Shown here one piece after another: positions 1-8,445 of a stretch of 64,000 nt of DNA (position 1 is its first letter; each line of letters opens with the position of its first letter). This DNA is from Bacteroidota bacterium (lineage in GTDB: Bacteria; Bacteroidota; Bacteroidia; NS11-12g; UBA955): positions 37,253-101,252 of the forward strand of contig CAUJCT010000001.1 of the NCBI GenBank assembly GCA_963169345.1. Reading direction: 5' to 3'. Both the position numbers and the translations under genes were made by a program. The notes under the pieces were generated by a model, which saw only the letters and a list, made by a program, of their open reading frames with translations, searched no databases and was not told the DNA's origin.

Positions 1-220
1 TTCGTCCAGAAACATTGATGGCCTTATCTCTGACCGCATAGAGTTTAGTTGCACTGTCTTCATAATTTGAAAACATTCTGTACAATTCCTGAGCGGTTAT
101 ATGAATTTGTTCCTTTTTAGTAGGGTCGGCGTGTTTGGCCGAAAAAAATTTGATATAGGCAAATACTGCAATTGCAGATACTAAACCTATTACAAACAGC
201 CATATTATTATTTTCTTCAT
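1..220 (-). CDS. OB-fold tRNA_anti-like membrane-anchored protein (partial)
   Basis: This reading frame is not in the ORF track because its 3' end lies beyond the window. It begins with ATG at 220 and codes for at least 73 residues. An N-terminal membrane segment (IIIWLFVIGLVSAIAVFAYI) is followed by a segment (ITAQELYRMFSNYEDSATKL) like the start of the tRNA_anti-like OB-fold domain of small Bacteroidota envelope proteins. It lies 13 nt downstream of the cytochrome-like lipoprotein gene and is probably the last gene of that operon. The family name rests on a short stretch, so the function is open. Confidence 0.6.
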   Translation of the reverse strand, partial: MKKIIIWLFVIGLVSAIAVFAYIKFFSAKHADPTKKEQIHITAQELYRMFSNYEDSATKLYAVRDKAINVSGR

Positions 221-233
221 CGTTTTTTTCTAA

Positions 234-623
234 TTAATTATCTTTAGCTCCCCTGTTGATCCAAACTTGTATTTTAGATAAATCACAATCATTGATTTTA
301 GGAGCACTTGGAGGCATATTTTTACTGCTACCAGGAGCGTAAATCTGATTTAAGGCATTCATTAGTTTGTTATTGGTTAATGAATTCTGTACACCTGAAT
401 AATCTTGCAAAGTAATTGATCCATTTGGATTTCCTGAAGTATGACAGGCTAAGTCCGTACAGTTCACTTTAAGAATTGGAAGAATATCCCTTGAGAACAA
501 CACTTCAGTCGTATCGCAAGTCACATTTGGATACAATTTATCGGCCTTATCATAATAACATCCATTGGAAAGTGACAGGATAATGGCTGCTAAACTGCTA
601 AATTTAATTATTCGGAGCACCAT
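234..623 (-). CDS. cytochrome-c-like lipoprotein with CX4CH motif
   Basis: A 129-residue predicted outer-envelope lipoprotein with a signal peptide and lipobox-like SNGC near residue 22. The mature part has the layout of Bacteroidota cytochrome-c-like domains: an 'ILPIL..NC' opening, a CTDLACH motif (CX4CH rather than CX2CH), a Met-containing 'NMPPS' loop that could give the distal ligand, and a C-terminal 'IQVWINRGAKDN' helix. Its start overlaps the end of the upstream, related two-domain gene by 20 nt, so translation is probably coupled. Whether heme is attached to a CX4CH site here is uncertain; the family often acts in electron transfer or as fused domains of oxidases. Confidence 0.7.
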   Translation of the reverse strand: MVLRIIKFSSLAAIILSLSNGCYYDKADKLYPNVTCDTTEVLFSRDILPILKVNCTDLACHTSGNPNGSITLQDYSGVQNSLTNNKLMNALNQIYAPGSSKNMPPSAPKINDCDLSKIQVWINRGAKDN

Positions 624-1299
624 CTTTAATCCAGTTTTTTATTTTCGTCATTTGGCAATTACTAATATAAGATGCAGCGTTAGGCATTGGTAAAAAGCCT
701 GAAGTATGACTAAGAGCACCAACTAATCTGCCATTTAAAGCAACGGTTTGCAAAGCAGCATGATTAGTCAATATAAGGTTTCCACCGCCATGACAGGAAG
801 TTGCACCACAATTATTGCTAATAATAGGGGCAATATCAGCAGTGTATTTGAATTTACTTGTATCACATCCCGAGTTACAGGAATTGTTGAGGGCACCCTG
901 ATTGATCCACTTGGCTATTTTATCAATGATATCCTGAGGCAGTTTTGATGAATTATAAGGCATTTTACCTTTGTTTATCTGTTCAAAAAAATCAGAATTC
1001 AGACCTTTATTACCAATTTCATTTTTGACATTATTATAATTATTCAGCTTAACTCCATCTTCAGCTTTAATATCATTGTGGCAATTGACCTGATTAGCAC
1101 CATTGGTGCAATAAGCTGTCATAATAGGCATTATATCATTTACAAAATAGACTGAATCCGGATCACAATTCCCTGAATCATTGGTATTGCCTCCGTTATT
1201 ATTATTTGTTTTACCAATCTGTATAGGCTGATGCTCGCATGCATTCAGGAGAATGACAAGTGTTGACAGACCGGCAAAAAATGATACTTGTTTCAACAT
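604..1299 (-). CDS. two-domain cytochrome-c-like lipoprotein
   Basis: A 231-residue lipoprotein (signal peptide, lipobox-like LNAC near residue 21) with a low-complexity Asn/Gly linker and two tandem copies of the domain found in the next gene. Domain 1 (about 50-140) has CTNGANQVNCH, a CX8CH spacing too long for an ordinary heme-c site. Domain 2 (about 145-231) has CGATSCH (CX4CH) and a 'LPMPNAAS' loop. Each domain ends in a similar 'KIxxWIxxGAxxN' helix, so internal duplication is clear. It is the first gene of a three-gene operon with a TAnnTTTG box 10 nt upstream. The electron-transfer role is inferred from the domain type only. Confidence 0.7.
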   Translation of the reverse strand: MLKQVSFFAGLSTLVILLNACEHQPIQIGKTNNNNGGNTNDSGNCDPDSVYFVNDIMPIMTAYCTNGANQVNCHNDIKAEDGVKLNNYNNVKNEIGNKGLNSDFFEQINKGKMPYNSSKLPQDIIDKIAKWINQGALNNSCNSGCDTSKFKYTADIAPIISNNCGATSCHGGGNLILTNHAALQTVALNGRLVGALSHTSGFLPMPNAASYISNCQMTKIKNWIKDGAPNN

Positions 1300-1309
1300 A
1301 TATTATTTA

Positions 1310-1317
1310 CAAATTTA
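1310..1317 (-). promoter_or_regulatory. -7 box for the cytochrome-like operon
   Basis: TAAATTTG on the minus strand matches the Bacteroidota -7 consensus TAnnTTTG and ends 10 nt before the ATG at 1299. No convincing -33 TTTG was seen. Confidence 0.55.
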
Positions 1318-1527
1318 AGGTTTAACTTTGATTCTTACTGTGACTTATGTCTCAGAGCATACAAAAATCATACATGTTTTTTCAACACATCATAAACGCA
1401 GTTGACTAATATCTTAGTAATAAATACAATATACTTCTGAACTTGAGACATAAAAACAATCATCTGAAATCAGAATATTTCAATATGAGAAATATTACAA
1501 CATTTTGACAATTGACAAAAAACAGTC

Positions 1528-1557
1528 AAAAAAAAGCCCCGGAGGTTCCGGGGCTTT
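1528..1557 (-). terminator. Rho-independent terminator of the E2 gene
   Basis: A perfect 11-bp GC-rich stem (AAAGCCCCGGA / TCCGGGGCTTT) with a 3-nt loop, followed on the minus strand by a run of T. It begins 7 nt after the E2 stop codon. Confidence 0.93.
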
Positions 1558-1563
1558 CATATA

Positions 1564-2901
1564 TTAAATTTCGCGGTTAATATCCCATTGTTCGAGGTAG
1601 TCAGCTACCCTTCTTACAAATGCACCACCTAAAGCACCATCAACAATTCTGTGGTCGTATGAGTGACTCAGGAACATCATGTGTCTGATGGCAATTACAT
1701 CTCCGTATTCGGTTTCCAGAACAGCAGGTTTCTTTCTGATGGCACCGATCGCTAAAATAGCTACCTGAGGTTGGTTGATGATTGGCGTTCCCATCACATT
1801 ACCGAATGTACCCACATTGGTAATGGTATACGTACCACCAGATATTTCATCCGGTTGTAATTTGTTTTCTCTTGCGCGTTTTGCCAGATCGTTAACATCT
1901 TTAACCAGGCCAAGTAAGTTCTTAGTATCTGCATTTTTGATAACAGGCACGATAAGGTTACCTGAAGGCAAAGCAGCAGCCATTCCAATATTGATGTTTT
2001 TTCTCTTAATGATATTCTGACCATCCAGAGAAATATTGATCATTGGGTAGTCTTTGATAGCTTTTACGACAGCTTCGATAAATATTGGAGTAAAGGTAAT
2101 TTTTTCACCTTCTTTTTTCTCAAATTTCGATTTAATTTTATCTCTCCATTGAACGAGGTTGGTAACATCCACTTCAACAAAAGAGGTAACGTGCGGACTG
2201 GTAGACTTACTCATCACCATGTGATCAGCAATCAATTTGCGCATTCTGTCCATTTCGATGATTTCATCACCAGGCATCATGCTGATTTTAGAAGCAGCTG
2301 GTGCGGCTTTCACAGGAGCAGGAGTTGAAGTGCTCACGTTAACAACCTGACTTGGAGTTGAAACAGCAGGAGCAGCAGATTGTCTGCCATTTTCGAGGTA
2401 TTTCAAAATATCACCTTTGGTCACGCGATTGTCTTTACCAGAACCAGGAATTGCATCCAACTCAGCCATTCCAATACCTTCCGTTCTTGCTATATTGAGA
2501 ACTAGAGGAGAATAAAATCTACCGGCTTCTCCATTAGAAGTTACAGGAGCAGAATGAGAGACAACAGCTTGTTGAGCAATTTTAGATGCATGAATAACAG
2601 TCTCATCCGGTTGTTCTTTTTTGGCAGGAGCAGCTTTTTCAGAAGCAGGAGCAGCAGAAGCATCGGAACCAATGATTGCAATTGGAGCACCAACTGGCAC
2701 AACATCACCTTCATTAAAGAGCTTTTTAATCAAAACACCTTCAGCTGTGGAAGGTACTTCTGAGTCAACCTTATCCGTTGCAATTTCTACAACAGCTTCG
2801 TCCATTTTAATGGTATCACCTTCATTTTTCAACCACTTGGTAATAGTAGCTTCGGCAATACTTTCGCCCATTTTAGGCATTATCAATTCAACTTGAGCCA
2901 T
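1564..2901 (-). CDS. 2-oxoacid dehydrogenase E2 (dihydrolipoyl acyltransferase)
   Basis: Acyltransferase core of a 2-oxoacid dehydrogenase complex: it takes the acyl group from E1 on a lipoyl arm and passes it to CoA. The 445 residues show an N-terminal lipoyl domain (lipoylated Lys44 in ATDKVDSEVPS), an Ala/Pro-rich linker, a peripheral E3-binding domain (about 128-168), a second linker, and the catalytic domain (about 210-445) with the DHRIVDG signature. The DKVDSEVPS context resembles branched-chain E2 (BkdB type) more than SucB or AceF, but substrate cannot be fixed from sequence alone. It is monocistronic here, with its own promoter and terminator; E1 and E3 are not in the window. Confidence 0.93.
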   Translation of the reverse strand: MAQVELIMPKMGESIAEATITKWLKNEGDTIKMDEAVVEIATDKVDSEVPSTAEGVLIKKLFNEGDVVPVGAPIAIIGSDASAAPASEKAAPAKKEQPDETVIHASKIAQQAVVSHSAPVTSNGEAGRFYSPLVLNIARTEGIGMAELDAIPGSGKDNRVTKGDILKYLENGRQSAAPAVSTPSQVVNVSTSTPAPVKAAPAASKISMMPGDEIIEMDRMRKLIADHMVMSKSTSPHVTSFVEVDVTNLVQWRDKIKSKFEKKEGEKITFTPIFIEAVVKAIKDYPMINISLDGQNIIKRKNINIGMAAALPSGNLIVPVIKNADTKNLLGLVKDVNDLAKRARENKLQPDEISGGTYTITNVGTFGNVMGTPIINQPQVAILAIGAIRKKPAVLETEYGDVIAIRHMMFLSHSYDHRIVDGALGGAFVRRVADYLEQWDINREI

Positions 2902-2913
2902 AGATTAAGGGTG

Positions 2914-2921
2914 CAAAGATA
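2914..2921 (-). promoter_or_regulatory. -7 box for E2 gene
   Basis: TATCTTTG on the minus strand, an exact TAnnTTTG match, 12 nt before the E2 ATG. Confidence 0.6.
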
Positions 2922-3119
2922 GTATTTTTTAATATAAGTAGAAATGAACATCATTAGGATGAAATGATAATGAGAATCTTGCTAGATTTAAATGCTAAAT
3001 AAAATGTGCAAAAATCTAACTAATATCAATGAATTAAGGCAGATAGCCTCTAAAACAATCAGACAAATCTTTATGTATAAGAGTTGGTAAATCAGGCAGT
3101 AAAAAATCACAAAAGCCCC

Positions 3120-3127
3120 TATCTTCG
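3120..3127 (+). promoter_or_regulatory. -7 box deciding a GTG start
   Basis: TATCTTCG (TAnnTTYG) followed by 4 nt and then GTG at 3132. The box lies inside the longer TTG-initiated ORF of the track, which argues for the GTG as the real start. Confidence 0.5.
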
Positions 3128-3131
3128 CGCT

Positions 3132-4247
3132 GTGAAATTCAGTGTAGAAAAAGTAGATAATGCTCAACTGGCAGCAGAGTTTCTTGCATTTCCAAAAAGA
3201 TTATACGCCAACGATGCCAATTACATCATGCCATTGGATATTGACATTGAAAATGTATTTAACCGTTCTTACAATCCCGCCTTTAAACTTGGCGATTGCG
3301 AGCGCTGGTTGCTAAAAGAAGGTGGTAAGACAGTAGGAAGAATAGCAGGATTCTATGTTTTTGTTGAAAAACTCCAAATGAAAAATGGCGGATGTGGTTT
3401 TTTTGAGTGTATCGACTCCCAGGAAGCTGCCAATCAGTTATTTGACACCGCAAAAGCTTGGTTAATTGAAAAAGGTTGCCAGTTTATGGATGGTCCAATC
3501 AACTTTGGTGACCGTGACAGTTTTTGGGGTTTAATGGTAGATGGATTTGCTAGTCCGTCGTACCGCGAAAACTACAACTTTCCTTACTATAAAGCTTTAT
3601 TTGAAAACTACGGATTCAAATTTGAAATTGGACAAACCACTTCCTTAATTGAAGAGAATATGTTCAACTTCGAACGATTCAGCAAACTGGCTTCCAGGGT
3701 TTTTAACAATCCTTCTTACACTTTCGAAAATTTTAAAACTTCCAAAATAGATAAGTACGCAGAGGATTTTGTGACCATCTACAACAAAGCCTGGGCATTT
3801 CACGAAGATTTTGTTCCAATGACCAAGGAAAAAATTCTTTTGAGAATGGAAGAAATGAAGCCTATAGTTGTAGAAGACCTCAATATTTTTGCCTATCACG
3901 ATGGCGTTCCGGTTGGATTTTACCTGACAGTTTTGGATGTCAACCAGATTTTCAAACATGTGAACGGGAAAATGAACTGGATTGGTAAATTAAAGTTCCT
4001 GTATTATAAAAGAAAAATAAAAAGGATCAGAGGTATCATTTTCGGTGTGGTGCCTGAGTTCCACAATCTGGGAATTGAAGTTGCTTTGATAATGAAGTTC
4101 AGAGAAGCACTGTTAAGAGGCGGACAATTCACTCAAAATGAACTGGCATGGATTGGCGATTTTAATCCAAAAATGCTCAGTATGTTTGAATCAATGGGCG
4201 CTCAACCTATCAAAAGACACATCACGTACCGCTACACTTTTAACTAA
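3132..4247 (+). CDS. GNAT-like acyltransferase family protein, conserved in Bacteroidota
   Basis: A 371-residue cytosolic protein. The C-terminal half has the look of a GNAT acyltransferase fold: a 'VPEFHNLGIEVALIMKFRE' stretch resembling the acyl-CoA-binding strand and helix, then 'ELAWIGDFNPKMLSMFESMG' like the usual terminal segment. The N-terminal part (FLAFPKRLYANDANYIMPLD) recalls conserved Bacteroidota proteins annotated only as acyltransferase-like. The track starts at TTG 3084; GTG 3132 is preferred because a -7 box ends 4 nt before it and the protein then begins MKFSVEKVDN. The glycosyltransferase gene follows after 6 nt, so they are co-transcribed. Substrate unknown. Confidence 0.72.
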   Translation: MKFSVEKVDNAQLAAEFLAFPKRLYANDANYIMPLDIDIENVFNRSYNPAFKLGDCERWLLKEGGKTVGRIAGFYVFVEKLQMKNGGCGFFECIDSQEAANQLFDTAKAWLIEKGCQFMDGPINFGDRDSFWGLMVDGFASPSYRENYNFPYYKALFENYGFKFEIGQTTSLIEENMFNFERFSKLASRVFNNPSYTFENFKTSKIDKYAEDFVTIYNKAWAFHEDFVPMTKEKILLRMEEMKPIVVEDLNIFAYHDGVPVGFYLTVLDVNQIFKHVNGKMNWIGKLKFLYYKRKIKRIRGIIFGVVPEFHNLGIEVALIMKFREALLRGGQFTQNELAWIGDFNPKMLSMFESMGAQPIKRHITYRYTFN

Positions 4248-4253
4248 ACAAAT

Positions 4254-5438
4254 TTGAAAATTCTTTTCATAGCCAATAGATTTCCATATCCGCCTTTCAG
4301 AGGGGATAAGCTAAAAATTTACAATCTGGCTAAAAGGATTGCTCAACATCACGAATTACATTTAATCACTTTTGCAGAAAACAAAGACGATTTAAAGTAC
4401 CTGCCGGAATTACAAAAGATCTTTACCAAAACCATAATTGTTGATTTGCCTAAATGGAAAAGTGTTCTCAATGTTGGTATTGGTATGTTGGGTTCGAAGC
4501 CATTGCAGGTGAACTATTTTAAATCAGGTAAATTCAAACGGGAGCTTAGTTTATTGTTAAAAAACAATGAATATGATGCCATTCACGTTCAGCATTTGAG
4601 GATGGCACAGTATGCCATGGATTTGAAGTCAGACTTTCGTATTTTAGACTTGCCTGATGCCTTCTCTTTATACTGGCAAAGGCGCAAATCTGTAGCTAGA
4701 AGCTTACCCAGCAGAATCCTGGACAACATTGAATCAGCGAGAGTTTTAAAGTATGAAAAACTGATTTTGCAAGCTTTTAACTTGAATCTGGTTTGTTCAA
4801 TGGAAGACTTAAAATTCCTTAAAGACAAACACAAAATCGAACATATACGATTATTGCCAAATGGAGTTGATACGGATAAATTCCATCCCCAAAATCACGA
4901 TTATACACATGCACATACTTTGCTGTTTACCGGTAATATGGACTATGATCCAAATGTGGATGCAGTTTTGTATTTTGTAGAGCAAATATTTCCTACCATT
5001 GTTAAGACTTTTCCAAATGTGAAGTTTGTTATCGCTGGTCAGCGTCCAATTGATAAGGTGAAGTCATTACATAATGGCAAAAATATAGAGGTTACCGGTT
5101 TTATACCCGAGTTATCCGACATGTACAATCAAGCCTCAGTTGTAGTAGCTCCATTGAGATTTGGAGCGGGTACCCAGAACAAAGTACTGGAAGCAATGTC
5201 TATGGGAATTCCGGTAGTATGTTCACATATAGGATTTGAAGGATTGGGTATTCAGGATGGAGAAGGTGCTTTTATGAGAAAAGATGCCGACACGTTTGCC
5301 CAGCAGGTTATTACACTTCTCAGCGATGAATCGTTAAGATTAAGTACCGGTCAAAAAGGCATTGAAGTGATACAAAACAATTTCAGCTGGGATAAAGTAG
5401 CAGGCATTTTAGAAGCTTATTTAGAGAAGCGTTTTTAA
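4254..5438 (+). CDS. glycosyltransferase family 4 (GT-B) protein
   Basis: A 394-residue GT-B glycosyltransferase starting at TTG, 6 nt after the previous stop. The N-terminal Rossmann half begins MKILFIANRFPYPPFRGDK, with the glycine/basic acceptor loop typical of GT4 enzymes. The C-terminal half has 'LLFTGNMDYDPNVDAVLYF', 'VVAPLRFGAGTQNKVLEAMS' (nucleotide-sugar binding region including the E of the EX7E-like motif) and 'GIPVVCS'. It resembles the exopolysaccharide-associated sugar transferases grouped in TIGR03087. Donor and acceptor are unknown; a role in surface polysaccharide or glycolipid synthesis is inferred. Confidence 0.85.
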   Translation: MKILFIANRFPYPPFRGDKLKIYNLAKRIAQHHELHLITFAENKDDLKYLPELQKIFTKTIIVDLPKWKSVLNVGIGMLGSKPLQVNYFKSGKFKRELSLLLKNNEYDAIHVQHLRMAQYAMDLKSDFRILDLPDAFSLYWQRRKSVARSLPSRILDNIESARVLKYEKLILQAFNLNLVCSMEDLKFLKDKHKIEHIRLLPNGVDTDKFHPQNHDYTHAHTLLFTGNMDYDPNVDAVLYFVEQIFPTIVKTFPNVKFVIAGQRPIDKVKSLHNGKNIEVTGFIPELSDMYNQASVVVAPLRFGAGTQNKVLEAMSMGIPVVCSHIGFEGLGIQDGEGAFMRKDADTFAQQVITLLSDESLRLSTGQKGIEVIQNNFSWDKVAGILEAYLEKRF

Positions 5439-5489
5439 AAATCGTACTTAAGAAAACAGGAAGGCTATTCAGATTGGAAAAATCCTTTT

Positions 5490-5497
5490 TATATTCG
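5490..5497 (+). promoter_or_regulatory. -7 box for MFS transporter gene
   Basis: TATATTCG (TAnnTTYG) ends 4 nt before the ATG at 5502, implying a leaderless or nearly leaderless transcript. Confidence 0.5.
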
Positions 5498-5501
5498 CTG
5501 C

Positions 5502-6722
5502 ATGCAATCCCCTTCTACTCAGAATCGTTCACTGGCATTAATATTTATAACTCTGCTTATTGATGTAATTGGCATAGGCATCATTATACCGGTCATACCA
5601 AAACTATTAGGAGAGCTTGGGAATTACACTGTATCTGAGGCATCAGCAGTCGGAGCCTGGATGACAGTAGCGTTTGCATTACCACAATTCATTTTCTCCC
5701 CGATATTCGGAGGATTAAGTGATATGTATGGCCGAAGACCAATAATTATTTTATCCTTACTGGGCTTAGGAGTTGATTTCGTCATTCATGCTGTGGCACC
5801 GACAATTTCCATCTTATTTATTGGCAGAATACTGGCGGGAATATGTGGTGCCAGCTTTACAACAGCAACATCCTACTTAGCAGATATCAGTACTCCTGAG
5901 AAACGAGCACAGAATTTTGGTTTAATCGGTATGGCATTTGGATTAGGATTCATACTTGGACCAATGATTGGAGGGCTTGTGGGCAATGAAAATGTGCGAA
6001 TGCCATTTTGGATTGCGGCGTGTTTATCATTTCTAAATGCCATTTTGTGTTTGATGGCTTTACCAGAGAGTTTAAATAAAGAGCACAGGCGTTCATTTGA
6101 CATCAAAAGAGCAAATCCATTGGGGACATTGCGACAAATGAGAAAATATCCGGCAGTATTGCGCATGATGGTGCCATTGTTTCTCATATACATTGCTGCA
6201 CATGCAGTTCAATCCAACTGGTCGTTTTACACCAAATACAAATTCAAATGGGATGAAAAGACAATAGGTTTATCATTGACTATGGTTGGATTAATGATTG
6301 CTATTGTACAAGGCGGATTAATACGGGTAATTGTTCCAAAGTTAGGCAACAGAAAATCTATTGAATATGGATTTTTATTATATGCACTAGGCATGTTGTT
6401 GTTTGCATTAGCGGATAAAACATGGATGATGTTTGCAGTGACGATAGTTTATTGTTTAGGAGGCATTGCAGGTCCGGCCTTGCAAGGAGAAATGTCTAAG
6501 GCAGTACCAGCCAATGCACAAGGAGAGCTCAGTGGAGGCATGACAGCATTGATGAGTATCTCATCGGTATTTGGACCATTGATTATGAATTCCATATTTG
6601 CTGTATTTTCGGGCAAGAAAGCGATAATCGAATTACCCGGAGCCCCGATGATGTTAGGAGCATTGTTGATATTGATATCGTATGTGTTGGTGTGGAGGAG
6701 CTATAGGTTAAAGAGTGTGTGA
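5502..6722 (+). CDS. MFS transporter, TCR/TetA-like
   Basis: A 406-residue inner-membrane protein with 12 predicted transmembrane segments. It has MFS motif A (GGLSDMYGRRP) after TM2 and the TetA-like TM5 region 'GLIGMAFGLGFILGPMIGG' (motif C). The order and length match the Tet/TCR family of drug:proton antiporters, a name given to many Bacteroidota exporters with no tested role in tetracycline resistance, so the substrate should be treated as unknown. It has its own promoter box and stands apart from the glycosyltransferase upstream. Downstream lies the repeat island. Confidence 0.88.
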   Translation: MQSPSTQNRSLALIFITLLIDVIGIGIIIPVIPKLLGELGNYTVSEASAVGAWMTVAFALPQFIFSPIFGGLSDMYGRRPIIILSLLGLGVDFVIHAVAPTISILFIGRILAGICGASFTTATSYLADISTPEKRAQNFGLIGMAFGLGFILGPMIGGLVGNENVRMPFWIAACLSFLNAILCLMALPESLNKEHRRSFDIKRANPLGTLRQMRKYPAVLRMMVPLFLIYIAAHAVQSNWSFYTKYKFKWDEKTIGLSLTMVGLMIAIVQGGLIRVIVPKLGNRKSIEYGFLLYALGMLLFALADKTWMMFAVTIVYCLGGIAGPALQGEMSKAVPANAQGELSGGMTALMSISSVFGPLIMNSIFAVFSGKKAIIELPGAPMMLGALLILISYVLVWRSYRLKSV

Positions 6723-6773
6723 GAAATAAAATCAGTATGCATTCTTAATATTCATTATTTTTTTGATTTCCCT

Positions 6774-7100
6774 TTTTTAACGCAGATATCGCAGATTTTT
6801 TATTATCTGTTAATTAAAATATTGACATAATGTTTTTAATATCTTTCCTTTTTTCGAACTATCCGCCATAGGCGGAAGGATGTCGCAGAAAGATTCGCGG
6901 ATGATATAGGTGTTTCTCTAATGAATTGGGGGGATAGCGCAAATGGCTTAGGGACAATAAAGATCTGTGAAATCTGCGTCAAAAAAGTCCTCAACATTCA
7001 CTTACAACTCCATTATCACATCCACCGCGACACAATTCAGCATTTCAGCATATCAGCATATCAGCAGCTTAGCAATTCTGCCATCCCATAAGTGTTAACA
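6774..7100 (+). repeat. short (gene-less) unit I of intergenic repeat family
   Basis: First copy of a composite repeat. It runs from TTTTTTAACGCAGATATCGC, through a dyad TCCGCC-ATA-GGCGGA (6862-6876), 'AGATTCGCGGATGAT' and 'GATAGCGCAAATGG', to 'AATCTGCGTCAAAAAAGTCC' and a tail of period-9 CAGCATTTC-like repeats. The same ordered blocks recur in the unit at 8004-8225, and both end blocks recur around the GxxExxY gene. No coding potential is seen inside. Edges are approximate. Confidence 0.75.
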
Positions 7101-7333
7101 GTTTCGTTTTTAAACACAGATATCGCAGAATATTATTTATAGAATATTTAAATTTTATATACAAATGTAGAAGTGATTTTGGAACTGTCCGCCATAGGCG
7201 GAAGGAAGTCGTTGAAAGATTCGCAGATGATTTTGGGATAATCTTTAAAAGTCAGGAACTGCGCAAATAGTTCGTCTTAAAAAAACAAACGTTTATAAAT
7301 GTTTAATTTAAGCATAAATTTAAACGCCCCACT

Positions 7334-7341
7334 TAATTTTG
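7334..7341 (+). promoter_or_regulatory. -7 box for GxxExxY gene
   Basis: TAATTTTG, an exact TAnnTTTG match, ends 5 nt before ATG 7347. It lies inside the longer track ORF and supports the internal start. Confidence 0.5.
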
Positions 7342-7346
7342 CTGAG

Positions 7347-7751
7347 ATGATATTAGAGAATAAATTAAGTTTCTTGATAAGAAAAGCCATTTTTGAGGTT
7401 AATAAAAACTTAGGCCCGGGATTGAATGAATCAATATATGAAGAAGCACTCAATTACGAGTTATTAAAAATGAATTTAAACGTTGAAAGACAAGTAGTCT
7501 TTCCTGTTTTTTATAAAGATATATATCTACAAAAGACATTTGCTGTAGATATGGTCATTAATAAAGCAGTAATTATTGAATCAAAATCTGTTGAAAGTAT
7601 TAATGAAATTCACAAAAGTCAATTATTAAACTACCTTAAATTATCAGGTATACAATTGGGAATATTAATAAATTTCAACACAAACTATATCCTCGATAAG
7701 AGAGATATTTTTAGAATTGTCAATTCGATTAATAACAGAATTAAAAAATGA
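7347..7751 (+). CDS. GxxExxY protein (PD-(D/E)XK nuclease-like fold)
   Basis: A 134-residue protein of the GxxExxY family (PF13366 type), common in Bacteroidota and of unproven function. The naming motif is seen as GPGLNESIYEEAL, and a PD-(D/E)XK-like site as 'FAVDMVINKAVIIESK' (D...ESK). Homologues usually start close to 'LENxLSxLIxxAxxEV', which fits ATG 7347; the track start at 7299 would add 16 residues within a promoter-like sequence. The gene sits between the two halves of an intergenic repeat that also occurs nearby without it. A role in moving or maintaining that repeat is inference; a free-standing nuclease or RNA-related role is equally possible. Confidence 0.83.
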   Translation: MILENKLSFLIRKAIFEVNKNLGPGLNESIYEEALNYELLKMNLNVERQVVFPVFYKDIYLQKTFAVDMVINKAVIIESKSVESINEIHKSQLLNYLKLSGIQLGILINFNTNYILDKRDIFRIVNSINNRIKK

Positions 7752-8003
7752 ATCGTTCAAAACGAGTTCCCAGGTATTTATAAATCATCTTATACACTCC
7801 ATATACCTTAAAAATTCGTAAGATTATAAGGTGGAAATCGAAGTTAAAAATATTAATAAGCTGTAATAAATCGAAAAATTTCTGTGCAATCTGCGTCAAA
7901 AAAAGTCCTCAACATTCAATTACCACATTGCTGTCAACTCAACCGCCAAACAATTCAGCATTTAAGCAGCGCAACGATATAGACAATTCATAAGTCTTAA
8001 CAG

Positions 8004-8225
8004 TTCCGTTTTTTAACGCAGAAATCGCAGAATGTTATTTATAGAATATTTAAATTTTAAATACAAATATAGAAATGATTTTTGGAACTGTCCGCCATAT
8101 GCGGAAGGATGGCGCTGAAAGATTCGCAGATGATACATTATTTGCTTCTAATAATTTTGTGATAGCACAAATGGATATTGGATAAAAATGTTCTGTGCAA
8201 TCTGTGTCAAAAAAGTCCTCAACAT
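8004..8225 (+). repeat. short unit III of the repeat family
   Basis: Third copy: TTTTTTAACGCAGAAATCGC opening, dyad-like TCCGCCATATGCGGA (8091-8105), 'GATTCGCAGATGAT', 'GATAGCACAAATGG', 'CAATCTGTGTCAAAAAAG'. It aligns block by block with unit I. The track ORF 8050..8400 on the minus strand is a translation of this repeat. Confidence 0.72.
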
Positions 8226-8335
8226 TTTTGGAAGAAAAACTGTTGCTTTCCTCATAACTTTCTGCGCCATCTGCCGGTATTCTGCAAAGCAGATATACCG
8301 GAAAAATCCTAAAAAATAAATTAAACACAATATAA

Positions 8336-8445
8336 AGTTCTGAGTAATCTGCGTTAAAAAAGTCCTCAACATTCAAATACCTCATAGCTGTCAATTCCAC
8401 CGCAAAACAATTCAGCTATTTAGCATTTCAGCTATTCAGCTTTCT
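8336..8445 (+). repeat. right-end fragment of the repeat family
   Basis: A solitary copy of the right block ('AATCTGCGTTAAAAAAGTCC', then 'CCACCGCAAAACAATTCAGC' and period-9 CAGC repeats). The left block is missing, so this is a remnant or solo end. Between it and unit III, 8226-8335 holds unrelated sequence with another TCTGCGCCATCTGC-like word. Confidence 0.6.

Larger units (their letters stand above)
7106..7990 (+). repeat. long unit II of the repeat family, carrying the GxxExxY gene
   Basis: The left block (7106-7235, dyad TCCGCCATAGGCGGA at 7188-7202) and the right block (about 7875-7990, 'CAATCTGCGTCAAAAAAAG') match the two ends of units I and III, but here about 640 bp containing the GxxExxY ORF separate them. 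The layout is that of an element with a gene beside internally deleted copies. Edges are approximate. Confidence 0.65.

Noticed and set aside
748-948. 66-aa plus-strand ORF
   Set aside because: Shadow of the two-domain cytochrome-like lipoprotein gene.
8050-8400. 116-aa ORF (minus) with internal duplication NVEDFF(N/D)
   Set aside because: It is a translation of the repeat unit and its right-end copy; the internal protein repeat simply mirrors the DNA repeat.
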